A stretch of DNA of 19,739 nucleotides from NCBI GenBank assembly GCA_009783135.1, contig WRHS01000017.1, positions 1-19,739 of the forward strand, read 5' to 3'. The notes below the pieces were generated by a model, which was not told the DNA's origin, searched no databases, and saw only the letters and a list, made by a program, of their open reading frames with translations. Made by a program: the position numbers and the translations under genes. This document shows positions 1 through 7,133 of this stretch, one piece after another (the stretch's first letter is position 1; each line of letters starts with the position of its first letter). The stretch is from Dehalococcoidia bacterium. Lineage in GTDB: Bacteria; Chloroflexota; Dehalococcoidia; Dehalococcoidales; UBA1222.

Positions 1-227
1 GTCAAAGACGGTGAGGTATCGAAAATCTTGGCAAGCATGCGGTAGGAAGCCTTACCTGATGCATGGAGGATGACGCACAGGGCTTTCTTAATGGCAACGC
101 GCTCATTAGTCCTGCCGTCTCCTTCGGTAAAGTGATATCCGCATACCTTGCAGTTATAACGCTGCTTGCTGTTGACTTTTCCGCTTTTGATAAGTTGGGT
201 TGAGCTACAGTTTTTACATTTCAACAC
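1..227 (-). CDS. InsA-like zinc-ribbon/HTH protein, 5' part (copy 1, runs off left edge)
   Basis: The N-terminal 75 codons of a gene that continues beyond base 1. The start is GTG at 225-227. No in-frame ATG lies nearby, and an AAAGGGA-type ribosome site sits about 11 bases upstream. The protein begins MLKCKNC and has a four-cysteine zinc ribbon (two C-x2-C pairs) followed by a helix-turn-helix segment, as in the InsA half of IS1-family transposases (COG3677). It is the paralogue of the complete 151-aa gene at 13192-13647. Bases 1-107 equal 13421-13527 exactly, whereas 108-227 differ at about 22 positions. As with copy 2, it lies downstream on the same strand of a surface-protein anchor sequence (521-637), but about 290 bp away. 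The catalytic half, if any, is outside the window. The role is unknown; a DNA-binding regulator is as likely as a transposase relic. Confidence 0.75.
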   Translation of the reverse strand, partial: MLKCKNCSSTQLIKSGKVNSKQRYNCKVCGYHFTEGDGRTNERVAIKKALCVILHASGKASYRMLAKIFDTSPSL

Positions 228-350
228 GATGATAAAATCCCTTTCTGTTTTTCAAATTGTAAAGTTGTGTCATGGATACCCATAGAGCATTCTCAACGTG
301 GCGCAAGTTGAACTTTGTTGAGGCTGCTTCGGTTTTGTTGAGTTGTTGTC

Positions 351-392
351 TGAGAGGGGTCGCAAGACAATTCTGTCTTGTGGCTCCTCTCA
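351..392. repeat. 19-bp-arm imperfect hairpin
   Basis: Arms 351-369 and 374-392 enclose the four-base loop ATTC. The three non-Watson-Crick positions are G-U wobbles if the plus strand is transcribed, but A-C mismatches in a minus-strand RNA. There is no following T-run on either side. It lies between the decayed surface-protein anchor and the InsA-like copy 1. It could be a structured RNA, a decayed palindrome or a processing site. Apart from this hairpin I see nothing gene-like between 228 and 520. Confidence 0.6.
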
Positions 393-520
393 AACTTATA
401 CTATTACCCCGGCACCAAAACCTTGCAAGTGTAAAAGAAGCTCGAGGCGCGTACGATTCCTTGCTCTCAATGCGTTACGCTTTCATTGGATTGCGATAAA
501 TCGGTGCCGCGGTAATATTT

Positions 521-637
521 TTACCTTTGCCACTTTCTATTCTTGTCGTCACCTTTGAACGCCAGAATGACTCCAATACAACCAAGTATGAGAATGACAG
601 CGTTGACTAACTGACATGGTATTGGTTGCTGGCGTTG
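521..637 (-). pseudogene. Decayed C-terminal membrane anchor of an InlB-repeat surface protein
   Basis: The minus-strand frame between stops at 638-640 and 521-523 encodes 38 residues. Its core, VNAVILILG followed by a hydrophobic stretch and a Lys/Arg-rich tail, matches the last transmembrane helix and tail of the giant protein ending at 13682. The DNA at 581-607 matches 13742-13768 in 26 of 27 bases. Upstream an in-frame stop occurs and no InlB repeats are recognisable, so this is the surviving 3' end of a lost paralogue. It sits upstream of InsA-like copy 1 in the same relative order as the intact pair at 13192-19739. Confidence 0.75.
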
Positions 638-640
638 TTA

Positions 641-1250
641 GCTCATCAAAAACTTGGTGAATTTGAGAAATTCATCAGGTTTTGGGCAGTACCCGCAATG
701 GTTTTCAAGAATTTGACTGAGTTGCTTTTCTTATGTTGTTGCTCCTTCACAGATTAAGTATTTGCGTACCTATTAGATCGTAATTCCGCAAAAATTTATC
801 TTATATCTATACCTTTGTCAATAGTTGTCTGCGTGAATAGTAGCGTTAACCCAATCCGGTGATATATCGTGCCTAAATGGCGCAATGAAACGATATTTTG
901 TTACCATAAATGAAACAGTTTTATACTTGACAAAATACTGATTGTGATAATCAAAAAATAGCCTTAGGCAAAGCAAAATATATTAATTATTTGCAAAATG
1001 TATATATAAACGAATTTTAAATAATTGAGTGTTATAATTGGCACAGCAAATGGTATCTCGGCTCTTACACTGCCGAATTTAGAAGTAAAGCCTATATTTA
1101 TGAGTTGACTATTTTTTAAATGCAGTTAACGCATGTATAAAATGGCATGGGTTGGATGCATCTGACTGGTGGCAATTGGTTCTGGTGCCCTGTGTTGAGT
1201 TCGCGGTAGGTAAGGCGATAGGTCTTTTTGGCTGTAAGTAGGCTTCCTTT
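641..1250. other. AT-rich stretch without recognisable genes
   Basis: About 600 bases, strongly AT-rich from roughly 780 to 1060. I see no gene with a ribosome site and family resemblance. Short open stretches on the minus strand around 641-720 have no start codon. An extended -10-like element TGTTATAAT lies at 1030-1038 on the plus strand, but without a convincing -35. The stretch is probably decayed intergenic DNA left by loss of the surface-protein gene whose anchor remains at 521-637. Confidence 0.6.
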
Positions 1251-1254
1251 GTTG

Positions 1255-1280
1255 TATAATAAGCGTGGGTTTCAAGGAGA
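1255..1280 (+). promoter_or_regulatory. Candidate -10 box and ribosome site for the RDD gene
   Basis: TATAAT at 1255-1260 is followed by AAGGAGA at 1274-1280, six bases before the GTG at 1287. The -35 is not convincing. The ribosome site decides the GTG start. An extended -10 (TGTTATAAT, 1030-1038) further upstream is an alternative promoter that would give a leader of about 240 bases. Confidence 0.35.
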
Positions 1281-1286
1281 AAAGCC

Positions 1287-1784
1287 GTGGAGCAAAACAC
1301 AGGGGCACATGCGCTGGAGTATGCCGGTTTTTGGCGCCGTTTTGGCGCTTTTGTGGTGGATGCCATGCTTATCAGCATTGTCATCAGCATGATATTTCCG
1401 CTTGGTAGCAGGTTTCCTCTGAACCTGGATGACCGCTGGTATTTCATTCCGCTTGTGACAATCAGCAATGCGCTGTCTGTTTTGGCGACTCTGGCTTATA
1501 GCGTGATTTTTTGGTGTTGGCGCGGGCAGACGCTGGGAAAGATGCTGTTGAATATCCGGCTTTTGCGCGGTGACGGCAGTGACATTTCTTTTGGTTATGC
1601 CATGTTGCGCTATTTGGGATATGTGGTTTGCATTTTGACACTGGGCGGCGGGTTTTTATGGCTTGCCTTTGATAGCCGCAAACAGGGATTGCATGATAAA
1701 ATAGCGGGGACAGTGGTGGTCAAGTTACCGGATGCTGCCGCATCAGATGCGGCACTGGCTAATCTGGGACACAGCACCGGATAA
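1287..1784 (+). CDS. RDD family integral membrane protein
   Basis: A 165-residue protein with GTG start, placed by AAGGAGA at 1274-1280. It shows the RDD-family pattern. The signature near residues 13-25 (YAGFWRRFGAFVVDA) runs into the first membrane helix (about 20-38). A second helix follows at about 58-78, then the GQTLGKMLLNIRLL cytoplasmic segment at 80-93. A third helix at about 108-128 is followed by D129 and the QGLHDKIAGTVVV tail. The family's conserved Arg and Asp residues are present. Function in this family is poorly defined; some members have been linked to ion or proton antiport. It is the first gene of a probable operon: 22 bp to the zinc-ribbon membrane gene, then gltX. The C-terminal 20 residues are Ala-rich and not conserved in the family. 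Confidence 0.85.
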   Translation: MEQNTGAHALEYAGFWRRFGAFVVDAMLISIVISMIFPLGSRFPLNLDDRWYFIPLVTISNALSVLATLAYSVIFWCWRGQTLGKMLLNIRLLRGDGSDISFGYAMLRYLGYVVCILTLGGGFLWLAFDSRKQGLHDKIAGTVVVKLPDAAASDAALANLGHSTG

Positions 1785-1806
1785 TATAACAGGAGGATGA
1801 CATCGC

Positions 1807-2430
1807 ATGGCTGGAACTGATGGTTTGTCAACAGATACGTTATATTGTCATAATTGTGGTGCGCGAATCAGCCGGAGCTATGCTTTTTGCACAAGTTGCG
1901 GCACTGTCGTAGTCTCATGCGCCGTGCCCAAGGCAGAAGAGCAGACTGTTACGTCACATCTGCCGCAGGACGCCACAGAGCATGTTGCCGCCCCGTCTAC
2001 CTACGCCCAGCTGACCGCCGAACCATTGGTTGCTACGCCGGTTGGTATGTCCGGATACGCTGCGCCGAATTATGCGACGTTTTCCGCTCCTGCTTCTGCA
2101 TCCGCTCCAGCCCCTGCCGCGCCCAAGCAATCAGGTGCTGGCATCGCCTCTTTCATTATTGCCTGTGTGGCTTGTATTACCATGATGGCTACCACCATAA
2201 GCTGTACCGCAAGCCTGACGGCAGACTTGGAGTTTGATGATATCCCTGAGGCAATTTTTTTACTTTTCCTATTGAGTATTGGCATGCTGCTTATTGGTGT
2301 CAGCACAGGCATCATAGGCGTGGTTCAGTCGGGGCGTAAAAAGCTCTTTGCCATATTGGGGCTTACATTCAATACTCTCATGCTGCTTCCGATAATCATC
2401 ATATTCATTGTGGCGCTTCTCATGGTATAG
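1807..2430 (+). CDS. Zinc-ribbon multi-pass membrane protein
   Basis: A 207-residue protein with AGGAGG at 1791-1796, ten bases before the ATG. An earlier ATG at 1797 is out of frame. An N-terminal zinc ribbon has Cys14, Cys17, Cys28 and Cys31 (CHNCG ... CTSCG). An Ala/Pro-rich low-complexity linker follows (about 60-108), then three hydrophobic helices at roughly 112-134, 149-173 and 179-206, with the last ending at the C-terminus. The architecture is that of the many bacterial zinc-ribbon proteins with a DUF4190-like membrane region. The specific function is unknown. Co-transcription with the RDD protein fits a pair of membrane proteins of related role, while linkage to gltX may be only positional. 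Confidence 0.75.
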   Translation: MAGTDGLSTDTLYCHNCGARISRSYAFCTSCGTVVVSCAVPKAEEQTVTSHLPQDATEHVAAPSTYAQLTAEPLVATPVGMSGYAAPNYATFSAPASASAPAPAAPKQSGAGIASFIIACVACITMMATTISCTASLTADLEFDDIPEAIFLLFLLSIGMLLIGVSTGIIGVVQSGRKKLFAILGLTFNTLMLLPIIIIFIVALLMV

Positions 2431-2454
2431 CCGAAAATCGAGGAAGTGATAATT

Positions 2455-3912
2455 ATGCTCAAACCAGTTCGCGTGCGTTATGCCCCCAGTCCTACAGGAT
2501 TACCGCATGTAGGTAATATCCGCACGGCTTTTTTCAATTGGCTCTTTGCGCGCCACAGCGGCGGCAAGTTCATTGTACGAATTGAGGATACCGATGTTGC
2601 GCGCACCGTACATGGTGCCACCGAAGGCATACTGCAGGGGCTGAAATGGTTGGGTATAGACTGGGACGAGGGCCCTGAGAAGGGTGGGGATTTTGGTCCG
2701 TATTTCCAATCCCAGCGCCTTGAGATTTACTGGCGCATGTCCGCGCAGCTGGTCGAGCGCGGGCAGGCATACTATTGCCACTGCTCTTCCGAGCGCCTGG
2801 AACAAATGCGCGCTATGCAAACTGCCAACAAGCAGCCTACCGGCTATGATCGCCACTGCCGCGACCTTGGCTTGGGTGCGGCGCCGGGTGCCGTCATTCG
2901 TTTTAAGACCCCGCTTGAGGGCAGCACCTCCTTGCATGACGCCATCCGCGGAGATGTTACATTTGAGAACTCAACGCTGGACGATTTCGTGCTGCTTAAA
3001 AGCGACGGATACCCCACATACCATTTAGCCAGTATTATTGACGATCATATGATGCAAATAAGCCACGTCTTACGCGCTGAGGAGTGGCTTTCCAGCACGC
3101 CTAAGCATCTTATGCTGTATAACACATTCGGCTTTACGCCGCCCATTTTTGCTCATCTGCCCATAATTTTGGGCAACGACCGCAGCAAGCTTTCAAAGCG
3201 CCATGGCGCAGTTTCCATTTTGGAGTATGAAGAGCAGGGTTATCTTCCTGAGGCAATGATGAATTTTCTTGCATTGCTCGGCTGGTCGCTGGATGACAAG
3301 AGCGAACTGTTCAGTTGTGATGAGTTGATTCAAAATTTCAGCATTGAGCGCATCAGCCAAACGTCTGCCATATTTAACAATGACAAGCTGAACTGGATGA
3401 ATGGCTTGTATATGCGCAAGCTGGCACCAGACGAGTTTGTGCATCGTGCCGTGCCTTTCCTCGAAAAGAGGCTACCGCCAGGGGTGAGCCGTCCGCTGAA
3501 CCTAGACTACGTCAAAAAAGTGCTGCCTCTTGTGCATGAGCGTGTCAAAACGCTGGGCGAGGTGGCATCCCGCGAGTTGACGGGGTTTTTCTTTACCGAC
3601 GAAATAGACTACGCTCTCTCCCTGCTCATTGACAAACACCTTGAGCTCCAAAAGACTCAGGAAATTCTTGAGACGGCAAGCGAAAAGTTGTCGGCGCTGA
3701 CTTTATTTGACACGGCTGCGCTGGAGGCGCTGTTGCGTCCGCTGGCGGATGAAATGGGCATAAAGGCGGGGCAGCTTTTCAGTACGCTGCGCACTGCTGT
3801 CACCGGTCTTAGCGCTACGCCGCCGCTGTTTCAGACCATGGAAGTGCTGGGCAAGGCAGTCTGCCTTAAGCGCATTGACCAGGCGATTGCCAAGATAAAA
3901 GACTTGTGTTAA
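2455..3912 (+). CDS. gltX: Glutamyl-tRNA synthetase
   Basis: 485 residues, usual for bacterial GluRS. It attaches glutamate to tRNA in the cytoplasm. A class I core is evident: the HIGH-type motif in PSPTGLPHVGN (residues 11-21), the RIEDTD segment, and the KMSKS-type motif KLSKR at 245-249. A zinc-knuckle-like Cys108-x-Cys110 ... Cys135 lies in the inserted domain, and an anticodon-binding C-terminal half follows. I chose ATG at 2455 because GAGGA at 2440-2444 is well spaced from it; a GTG at 2446 would overlap that site. It is 24 bp downstream of the zinc-ribbon gene. With gatC and gatA elsewhere in the window and no GlnRS seen, this enzyme may be non-discriminating and also charge tRNA-Gln. 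That is inference. Confidence 0.97.
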   Translation: MLKPVRVRYAPSPTGLPHVGNIRTAFFNWLFARHSGGKFIVRIEDTDVARTVHGATEGILQGLKWLGIDWDEGPEKGGDFGPYFQSQRLEIYWRMSAQLVERGQAYYCHCSSERLEQMRAMQTANKQPTGYDRHCRDLGLGAAPGAVIRFKTPLEGSTSLHDAIRGDVTFENSTLDDFVLLKSDGYPTYHLASIIDDHMMQISHVLRAEEWLSSTPKHLMLYNTFGFTPPIFAHLPIILGNDRSKLSKRHGAVSILEYEEQGYLPEAMMNFLALLGWSLDDKSELFSCDELIQNFSIERISQTSAIFNNDKLNWMNGLYMRKLAPDEFVHRAVPFLEKRLPPGVSRPLNLDYVKKVLPLVHERVKTLGEVASRELTGFFFTDEIDYALSLLIDKHLELQKTQEILETASEKLSALTLFDTAALEALLRPLADEMGIKAGQLFSTLRTAVTGLSATPPLFQTMEVLGKAVCLKRIDQAIAKIKDLC

Positions 3913-3937
3913 TTGTCGCGCTTTTAGAATAATAAGC

Positions 3938-5245
3938 TTATGACGTCAGGCATGTAAGCGGAACGACGAAGACGCCTTCCGGAGAAACCCTTGCATAGCG
4001 TGAGCGACCAACTAAAACCATAAGAAAACTTGGTTCTCTGGCTTGGCTTTTGGTATCTTTTAAAACCTTGTCTTTAAGCCGTAACAGATTATCAATTCCG
4101 TTTTGCACTTTGTTTTCGCTAAGCTTGATCTCAATCGCGCCCCATGTGCCGTCTTTGCGCTCGATTATAACGTCAACCTCCATACCGAAATCATCACGGT
4201 AATACCTGAGGGCGTTTTCTCCCATGGTTTTGTTGGCGGACGTGTATACATGAAGGTCCCTTAAGCAAAGGGTTTCAAACAGTAATCCGAAAGACTGCAG
4301 GTCTCCGGCAAGCAGCATGTTGGGGTTTATGCCCAAAGATGTTGCGGCAAGCGATGGGTCGACCATGTAGCGTTTGGGACGCGTTCTAACCCTGGCGCGT
4401 GATCTCACCGGGGCATCCCAGCCATTCAAATCCTCAAGTAAGTATAAGTCTTGAAGCACCTCGATATATGAGGCAACTGTTTCGCGGCTCATTTTTTCTG
4501 TAAATTGAGTCTCGCTGCCCTGAGCCATGTCGCGGGCAAGCGTTGTGTGGCTTACTGAAGCGGCAAGATTTCGTGAGAGTGCGCGCAGCAGCATTTGCAA
4601 TGCAGAAGTGTTTTTCCTTGTTTTGTCCGCAGCATAAGCAATAACTTCGTTAAGATATTGCTCAGATACTCTTTGCGCACGTTCAATCGGCATATCCTTT
4701 ATGGCAGGCCAACCTCCGCGACAAACGTAGTTGGCGAGTGCTTCAAGCCCCGTTTCTTGTTCTGCCTGTTCAAAAACTCCGTCAAATAAGCCTGATAATG
4801 AAACACTGCCATTGGATAACCCCATCTCATAAAGAGACATTGGACGCATCCTGAGCATACCGATCCTGCCGGTTCCACTGTGCCGCACGCGTTCTTTCGC
4901 TTTTTTTGCCGGCGCAGTCGAACCGGTGATTATAAACGCACCCGGCATGTTCCCGCTTGCATCAATACTGCGCCTAATGGTGTCCCGTATTTGAGGGATT
5001 TCATTCCACTCGTCAATGAGTCTGGGTTTTTTACCTTGCAAACCAATTGCCAAATCAGCTCCAACAAGTTCTTTTGTTTCCCAGTCATCAAGATGAATTG
5101 CGCTTTCTGCGAAAGCAAGGGATGTCCATGTTTTACCGCACCATTTTGGACCGTCAACTTCAACAGCCCCAAATGTTGCCAAATGTTCCCTGAACTCGTT
5201 TTCTATGAGCCTTGGGATATATCCTTTAGGTGTTAGTATTCCCAT
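3938..5245 (-). CDS. AAA ATPase with DUF4143 domain (type 1)
   Basis: A 435-residue protein, convergent with gltX (25 bp between stops). An N-terminal P-loop ATPase has Walker A GPKWCGKT at residues 32-39 and Walker B RLIDEW at 75-80, followed by a GST sensor-like segment. The C-terminal DUF4143 region carries a PD-(D/E)XK-like pattern, D358 ... E372-I-K374, which may be a degenerate nuclease fold. I start at 5245 (MGILTPKGY) because a G-rich ribosome site (AGCAGGGGGT) precedes it. A longer frame starting at 5419 would only add the translated 24-bp repeats and would begin at the -35 element. The cellular role of this widespread, patchily distributed family is not settled. A second, dissimilar member lies at 7767-9110. 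Confidence 0.85.
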   Translation of the reverse strand: MGILTPKGYIPRLIENEFREHLATFGAVEVDGPKWCGKTWTSLAFAESAIHLDDWETKELVGADLAIGLQGKKPRLIDEWNEIPQIRDTIRRSIDASGNMPGAFIITGSTAPAKKAKERVRHSGTGRIGMLRMRPMSLYEMGLSNGSVSLSGLFDGVFEQAEQETGLEALANYVCRGGWPAIKDMPIERAQRVSEQYLNEVIAYAADKTRKNTSALQMLLRALSRNLAASVSHTTLARDMAQGSETQFTEKMSRETVASYIEVLQDLYLLEDLNGWDAPVRSRARVRTRPKRYMVDPSLAATSLGINPNMLLAGDLQSFGLLFETLCLRDLHVYTSANKTMGENALRYYRDDFGMEVDVIIERKDGTWGAIEIKLSENKVQNGIDNLLRLKDKVLKDTKSQAREPSFLMVLVGRSRYARVSPEGVFVVPLTCLTS

Positions 5246-5312
5246 GATGTGTACCCCCTGCTTTAATGATGCTGCCAAAGAATGGCGATTTACGATTGCA
5301 CAACCTCTGCAT

Positions 5313-5399
5313 CCGACAATTATACCGCCTATGCATCCGACAATTATACCGCCTTCACACCCGACAATTATACCGCCTTCACACCCGACAATTATGCCG
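5313..5399. repeat. 24-bp tandem array in the promoter region of the DUF4143 ATPase
   Basis: Units begin at 5313, 5337, 5361 and 5385, exactly 24 bp apart; the first three share CCGACAATTATACCGCC. The last unit is partial and has ATGCCG in place of ATACCG. A degenerate copy may precede at about 5289. Read on the minus strand, each unit contains TATAAT (CATAAT in the outermost), so the array copies a -10 hexamer every 24 bp. It lies about 70 to 155 bp upstream of the ATPase start. Confidence 0.9.
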
Positions 5400-5419
5400 T
5401 TTTGAAAGGGAAAATGCAA
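5391..5419 (-). promoter_or_regulatory. Promoter of the DUF4143 ATPase gene, outermost of a series
   Basis: On the minus strand, TTGCAT (5414-5419) is separated by 17 bp from CATAAT (5391-5396), a plausible sigma-70 promoter. The following repeat units offer TATAAT at 5367-5372, 5343-5348 and 5319-5324, without matching -35 boxes. The leader would be about 140 bases and include the array. Confidence 0.5.
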
Positions 5420-5578
5420 GCGGCAAAGCGGCGCGAGGTATTGCCGTTTTATGAGTTGTTCAAATTATGATTACACAGTGCCTGTTACGTGCGAGGGCTT
5501 TCACAATGCCAAAGTAGTGTTTTGTGCTGTTGTGCCATTGGTGCGGCAGTATGGCACTCTTGTTTGCTGTTGTGGTTA

Positions 5579-5606
5579 TTGTCAGATGCACTTAATTAGC
5601 TATATC
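5579..5606 (+). promoter_or_regulatory. Candidate promoter for the radical SAM gene
   Basis: TTGTCA at 5579-5584 and TATATC at 5601-5606 are 16 bp apart, about 75 bp before the start codon; TATCAT at 5603-5608 is an alternative -10. A 7-bp inverted repeat at 5643-5660 (four-base loop) ends at the AAAGGA ribosome site and could affect translation or bind a regulator. The rest of the divergent intergenic region from 5420 to 5678 shows nothing else. Confidence 0.35.
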
Positions 5607-5678
5607 ATTACCATGGGTGCTGAGTTTTCTGTTTTATGATCATAACACACTTTTGTGTTAAAGGATTGAATTGTTATC

Positions 5679-6641
5679 ATGCAAATTGATCTGTCCACAT
5701 TACAGCAGCGTGCCGCGCGGCTAAATGCGCGCTTGTCTTCGTGTGAGCTTTGTCCGCGCAGGTGCGCGGTGAGCCGACTTGATGCTGAGATGGGTTACTG
5801 CCACTCTAGTGCGCAGCCTATTGTTGCTTCGTGTTGTGCTCATATGGGTGAGGAGCCTGCCATCTCCGGTGTGCGTGGCTCAGGCACTATATTCTTTGCC
5901 AACTGCAATCTGCGTTGTGTGTTCTGTCAGAATTATCAAATCAGCCAGGATTGGCAAAAGCAGCAGGGGAATGTTATCAGTATTGAGAAACTGGCCCAGT
6001 GTATGCTTTCTCTGCAAGAGATGGGTTGCCACAATATCAGCTTTGTATCGCCCTCACATTTTGTGCCGCAAATTGTGCAGGCGCTGACGCTGGCCGTACC
6101 GCGCGGATTGGAACTGCCGCTGGTATATAACACCAATGGTTATGATAGTCTTGAAACGCTGCGCGAACTGGACGGCATAATCGATGTGTATCTGCCTGAT
6201 CTCAAATATGCAGATGCCGATAAGGCGCTTAAGTACTCCGATGCGCCGAATTACGTTTCCGTTGCGCGCGCTGCCATACGTGAGATGTATCGGCAGGTGG
6301 GGAAATTGCAGACAGACGACAAAGGAATTGCTCTGCGCGGCGTTATTGTGAGGCACCTTTTGTTGCCGCATGACATCGCCGGCAGCCGGGATTCGTTAAA
6401 CTGGCTGGCATGCGAGGTATCGCCGGACGTTTCACTCAGCCTGATGAGCCAGTATCATCCCACTCATAAGGCGTCAGCTTTCCCTGAAATAAACCGCCGC
6501 ATAAACCGCCGTCTATATGACCGTGCCGTGGCGGTACTGGATGAATGCGGGCTGGAAAATGGCTGGGTGCAAGGCATGGAATCCCCGGAGAGTTATCTAC
6601 CTGACTTTGACAAGGAAGGGCACCCGTTTGAAATTAATTAA
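5679..6641 (+). CDS. PflX-type radical SAM protein (pyruvate formate-lyase activase-like)
   Basis: A 320-residue cytosolic iron-sulfur protein of the COG1313 type. The N-terminal region has four cysteines (Cys22, Cys25, Cys29, Cys41; CELCPRRC) that may hold an auxiliary cluster. The conserved GSGTIFF run (67-73) leads into the radical SAM motif C76-NLR-C80-VF-C83, which binds the 4Fe-4S cluster that cleaves S-adenosylmethionine. Later family blocks are present, including YNTNGYDS, DIYLPDLKYAD and VRHLLLP. Homologues are annotated as putative PFL-activating enzymes but their substrate is not established. No glycyl-radical enzyme gene is in the window, so a partner cannot be assigned. The ATG at 5679 follows AAAGGA at 5660-5665, a rather long spacing. 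Confidence 0.88.
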   Translation: MQIDLSTLQQRAARLNARLSSCELCPRRCAVSRLDAEMGYCHSSAQPIVASCCAHMGEEPAISGVRGSGTIFFANCNLRCVFCQNYQISQDWQKQQGNVISIEKLAQCMLSLQEMGCHNISFVSPSHFVPQIVQALTLAVPRGLELPLVYNTNGYDSLETLRELDGIIDVYLPDLKYADADKALKYSDAPNYVSVARAAIREMYRQVGKLQTDDKGIALRGVIVRHLLLPHDIAGSRDSLNWLACEVSPDVSLSLMSQYHPTHKASAFPEINRRINRRLYDRAVAVLDECGLENGWVQGMESPESYLPDFDKEGHPFEIN

Positions 6642-6668
6642 CCCTCATGCCAAAGCATGAGGGTTAAT
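6638..6668. terminator. 14-bp-arm hairpin between convergent genes
   Basis: Arms 6638-6650 and 6655-6667 are perfectly complementary around CAAA, and the flanking pair 6637/6668 extends them. The stem begins inside the stop codon of the radical SAM gene. There is no good T-run on the plus strand; on the minus strand a loose TTAATTAATTTC follows. It probably acts as a bidirectional terminator or RNA end for the radical SAM gene and the 47-aa gene. Confidence 0.65.
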
Positions 6669-6700
6669 AATAGACACGTAAAAGCCCTGCGCGGGTGGAA

Positions 6701-6844
6701 CTAGTTTGCTTTGCGCTTGCGGCGTGTGAAATGAAAGTTAATGCGGCGACCATTTACAGGGGTTCCTGTCTTTGAGACATTCTCCACAAAGGTGGCGACA
6801 TCATCTTTCGGTTGTTCTGTTTTCTTAGCGGCTGCTTTAGGCAC
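6701..6844 (-). CDS. Small basic protein, 47 aa, unrecognised
   Basis: An open frame from a GTG at 6842-6844 to TAG at 6701-6703. Support comes from GGAG eight bases before the start, an extended -10 (TGCTATAAT) about 25-30 bases upstream, and the hairpin at 6638-6668 behind it. The sequence starts MPKAAAKKTEQ, has a short mixed central stretch (DDVATFVENVSKTG) and ends in a strongly basic NFHFTRRKRKAN. It has no cysteines or membrane helix. The basic tail could bind nucleic acid or ribosome, but I recognise no family. Confidence 0.6.
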   Translation of the reverse strand: MPKAAAKKTEQPKDDVATFVENVSKTGTPVNGRRINFHFTRRKRKAN

Positions 6845-6876
6845 GTCTTTACTCCATTTTCATTAACTGAGAACCG

Positions 6877-6906
6877 ATTATAGCAAAAATGCCGCCATAA
6901 AGCGAA
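6877..6906 (-). promoter_or_regulatory. Extended -10 promoter of the 47-aa gene
   Basis: On the minus strand, TATAAT at 6877-6882 is preceded by TGC, giving the extended -10 TGCTATAAT. A weak -35 TTCGCT lies at 6901-6906 with an 18-bp spacer. The transcript would start about 25 bases before the GTG. Confidence 0.55.
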
Positions 6907-6943
6907 TGTTGCTTTGCAGGGGAAAAACGCGGGCAGTGTGCGG

Positions 6944-7099
6944 CTATAGCAGTTGTCCCAGTCCCCATAGGAACACACCCAGCCCAACTAGTATGGTCGA
7001 CAGGCTAAAAAAGAAAATTGCAACGCCTTTTGGGGTGCCCCAGTCCATGGGAGTCCAGCCTAAGTTGTTGTTTTCATCGGTATTTTCTGTAGTAGACAT
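6944..7099 (-). CDS. Small single-pass membrane protein, 51 aa, unrecognised
   Basis: The ATG at 7097-7099 has AAGGAG (7107-7112) seven bases upstream; it ends at TAG 6944-6946. The protein has a polar, Asn/Glu-rich N-terminus (MSTTENTDENNN), then LGWTPMDWGTPKG, then one hydrophobic helix (about residues 25-48, AIFFFSLSTILVGLG...) running to the C-terminus. It begins 34 bp after the EXLDI gene and is probably co-transcribed with it. Small tail-helix proteins of this kind often act as membrane partners, but no family is recognised. Confidence 0.65.
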   Translation of the reverse strand: MSTTENTDENNNLGWTPMDWGTPKGVAIFFFSLSTILVGLGVFLWGLGQLL

Positions 7100-7133
7100 T
7101 TGCGGCTCCTTTTAATTTTTAGATACGCGGATT

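Noticed and set aside
272..558. Two overlapping plus-strand open frames of 71-75 codons
   Set aside because: They lie over the hairpin and the antisense of the anchor relic, have no ribosome site and resemble nothing.
641..725. Minus-strand open stretch reading HCGYCPKPDEF, in the same frame as the anchor relic beyond one stop
   Set aside because: It looks faintly protein-like with a C-x2-C pair, but there is no start codon, no match to the intact surface protein and it is too short to call.
927..951. TTGACA followed by GATAAT as a promoter
   Set aside because: The spacing is only 13 bp and no gene follows closely.
1109..1468. Minus-strand 119-codon frame
   Set aside because: It overlaps the well-supported RDD gene antisense, with composition unlike a real protein.
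5313..5399. CRISPR array
   Set aside because: Units are 24 bp with no unique spacers; this is a plain tandem repeat.
5246..5419. N-terminal extension of the type 1 ATPase made of IIVGC repeats
   Set aside because: It covers the promoter and tandem array; a ribosome site and family-like start exist at 5245.
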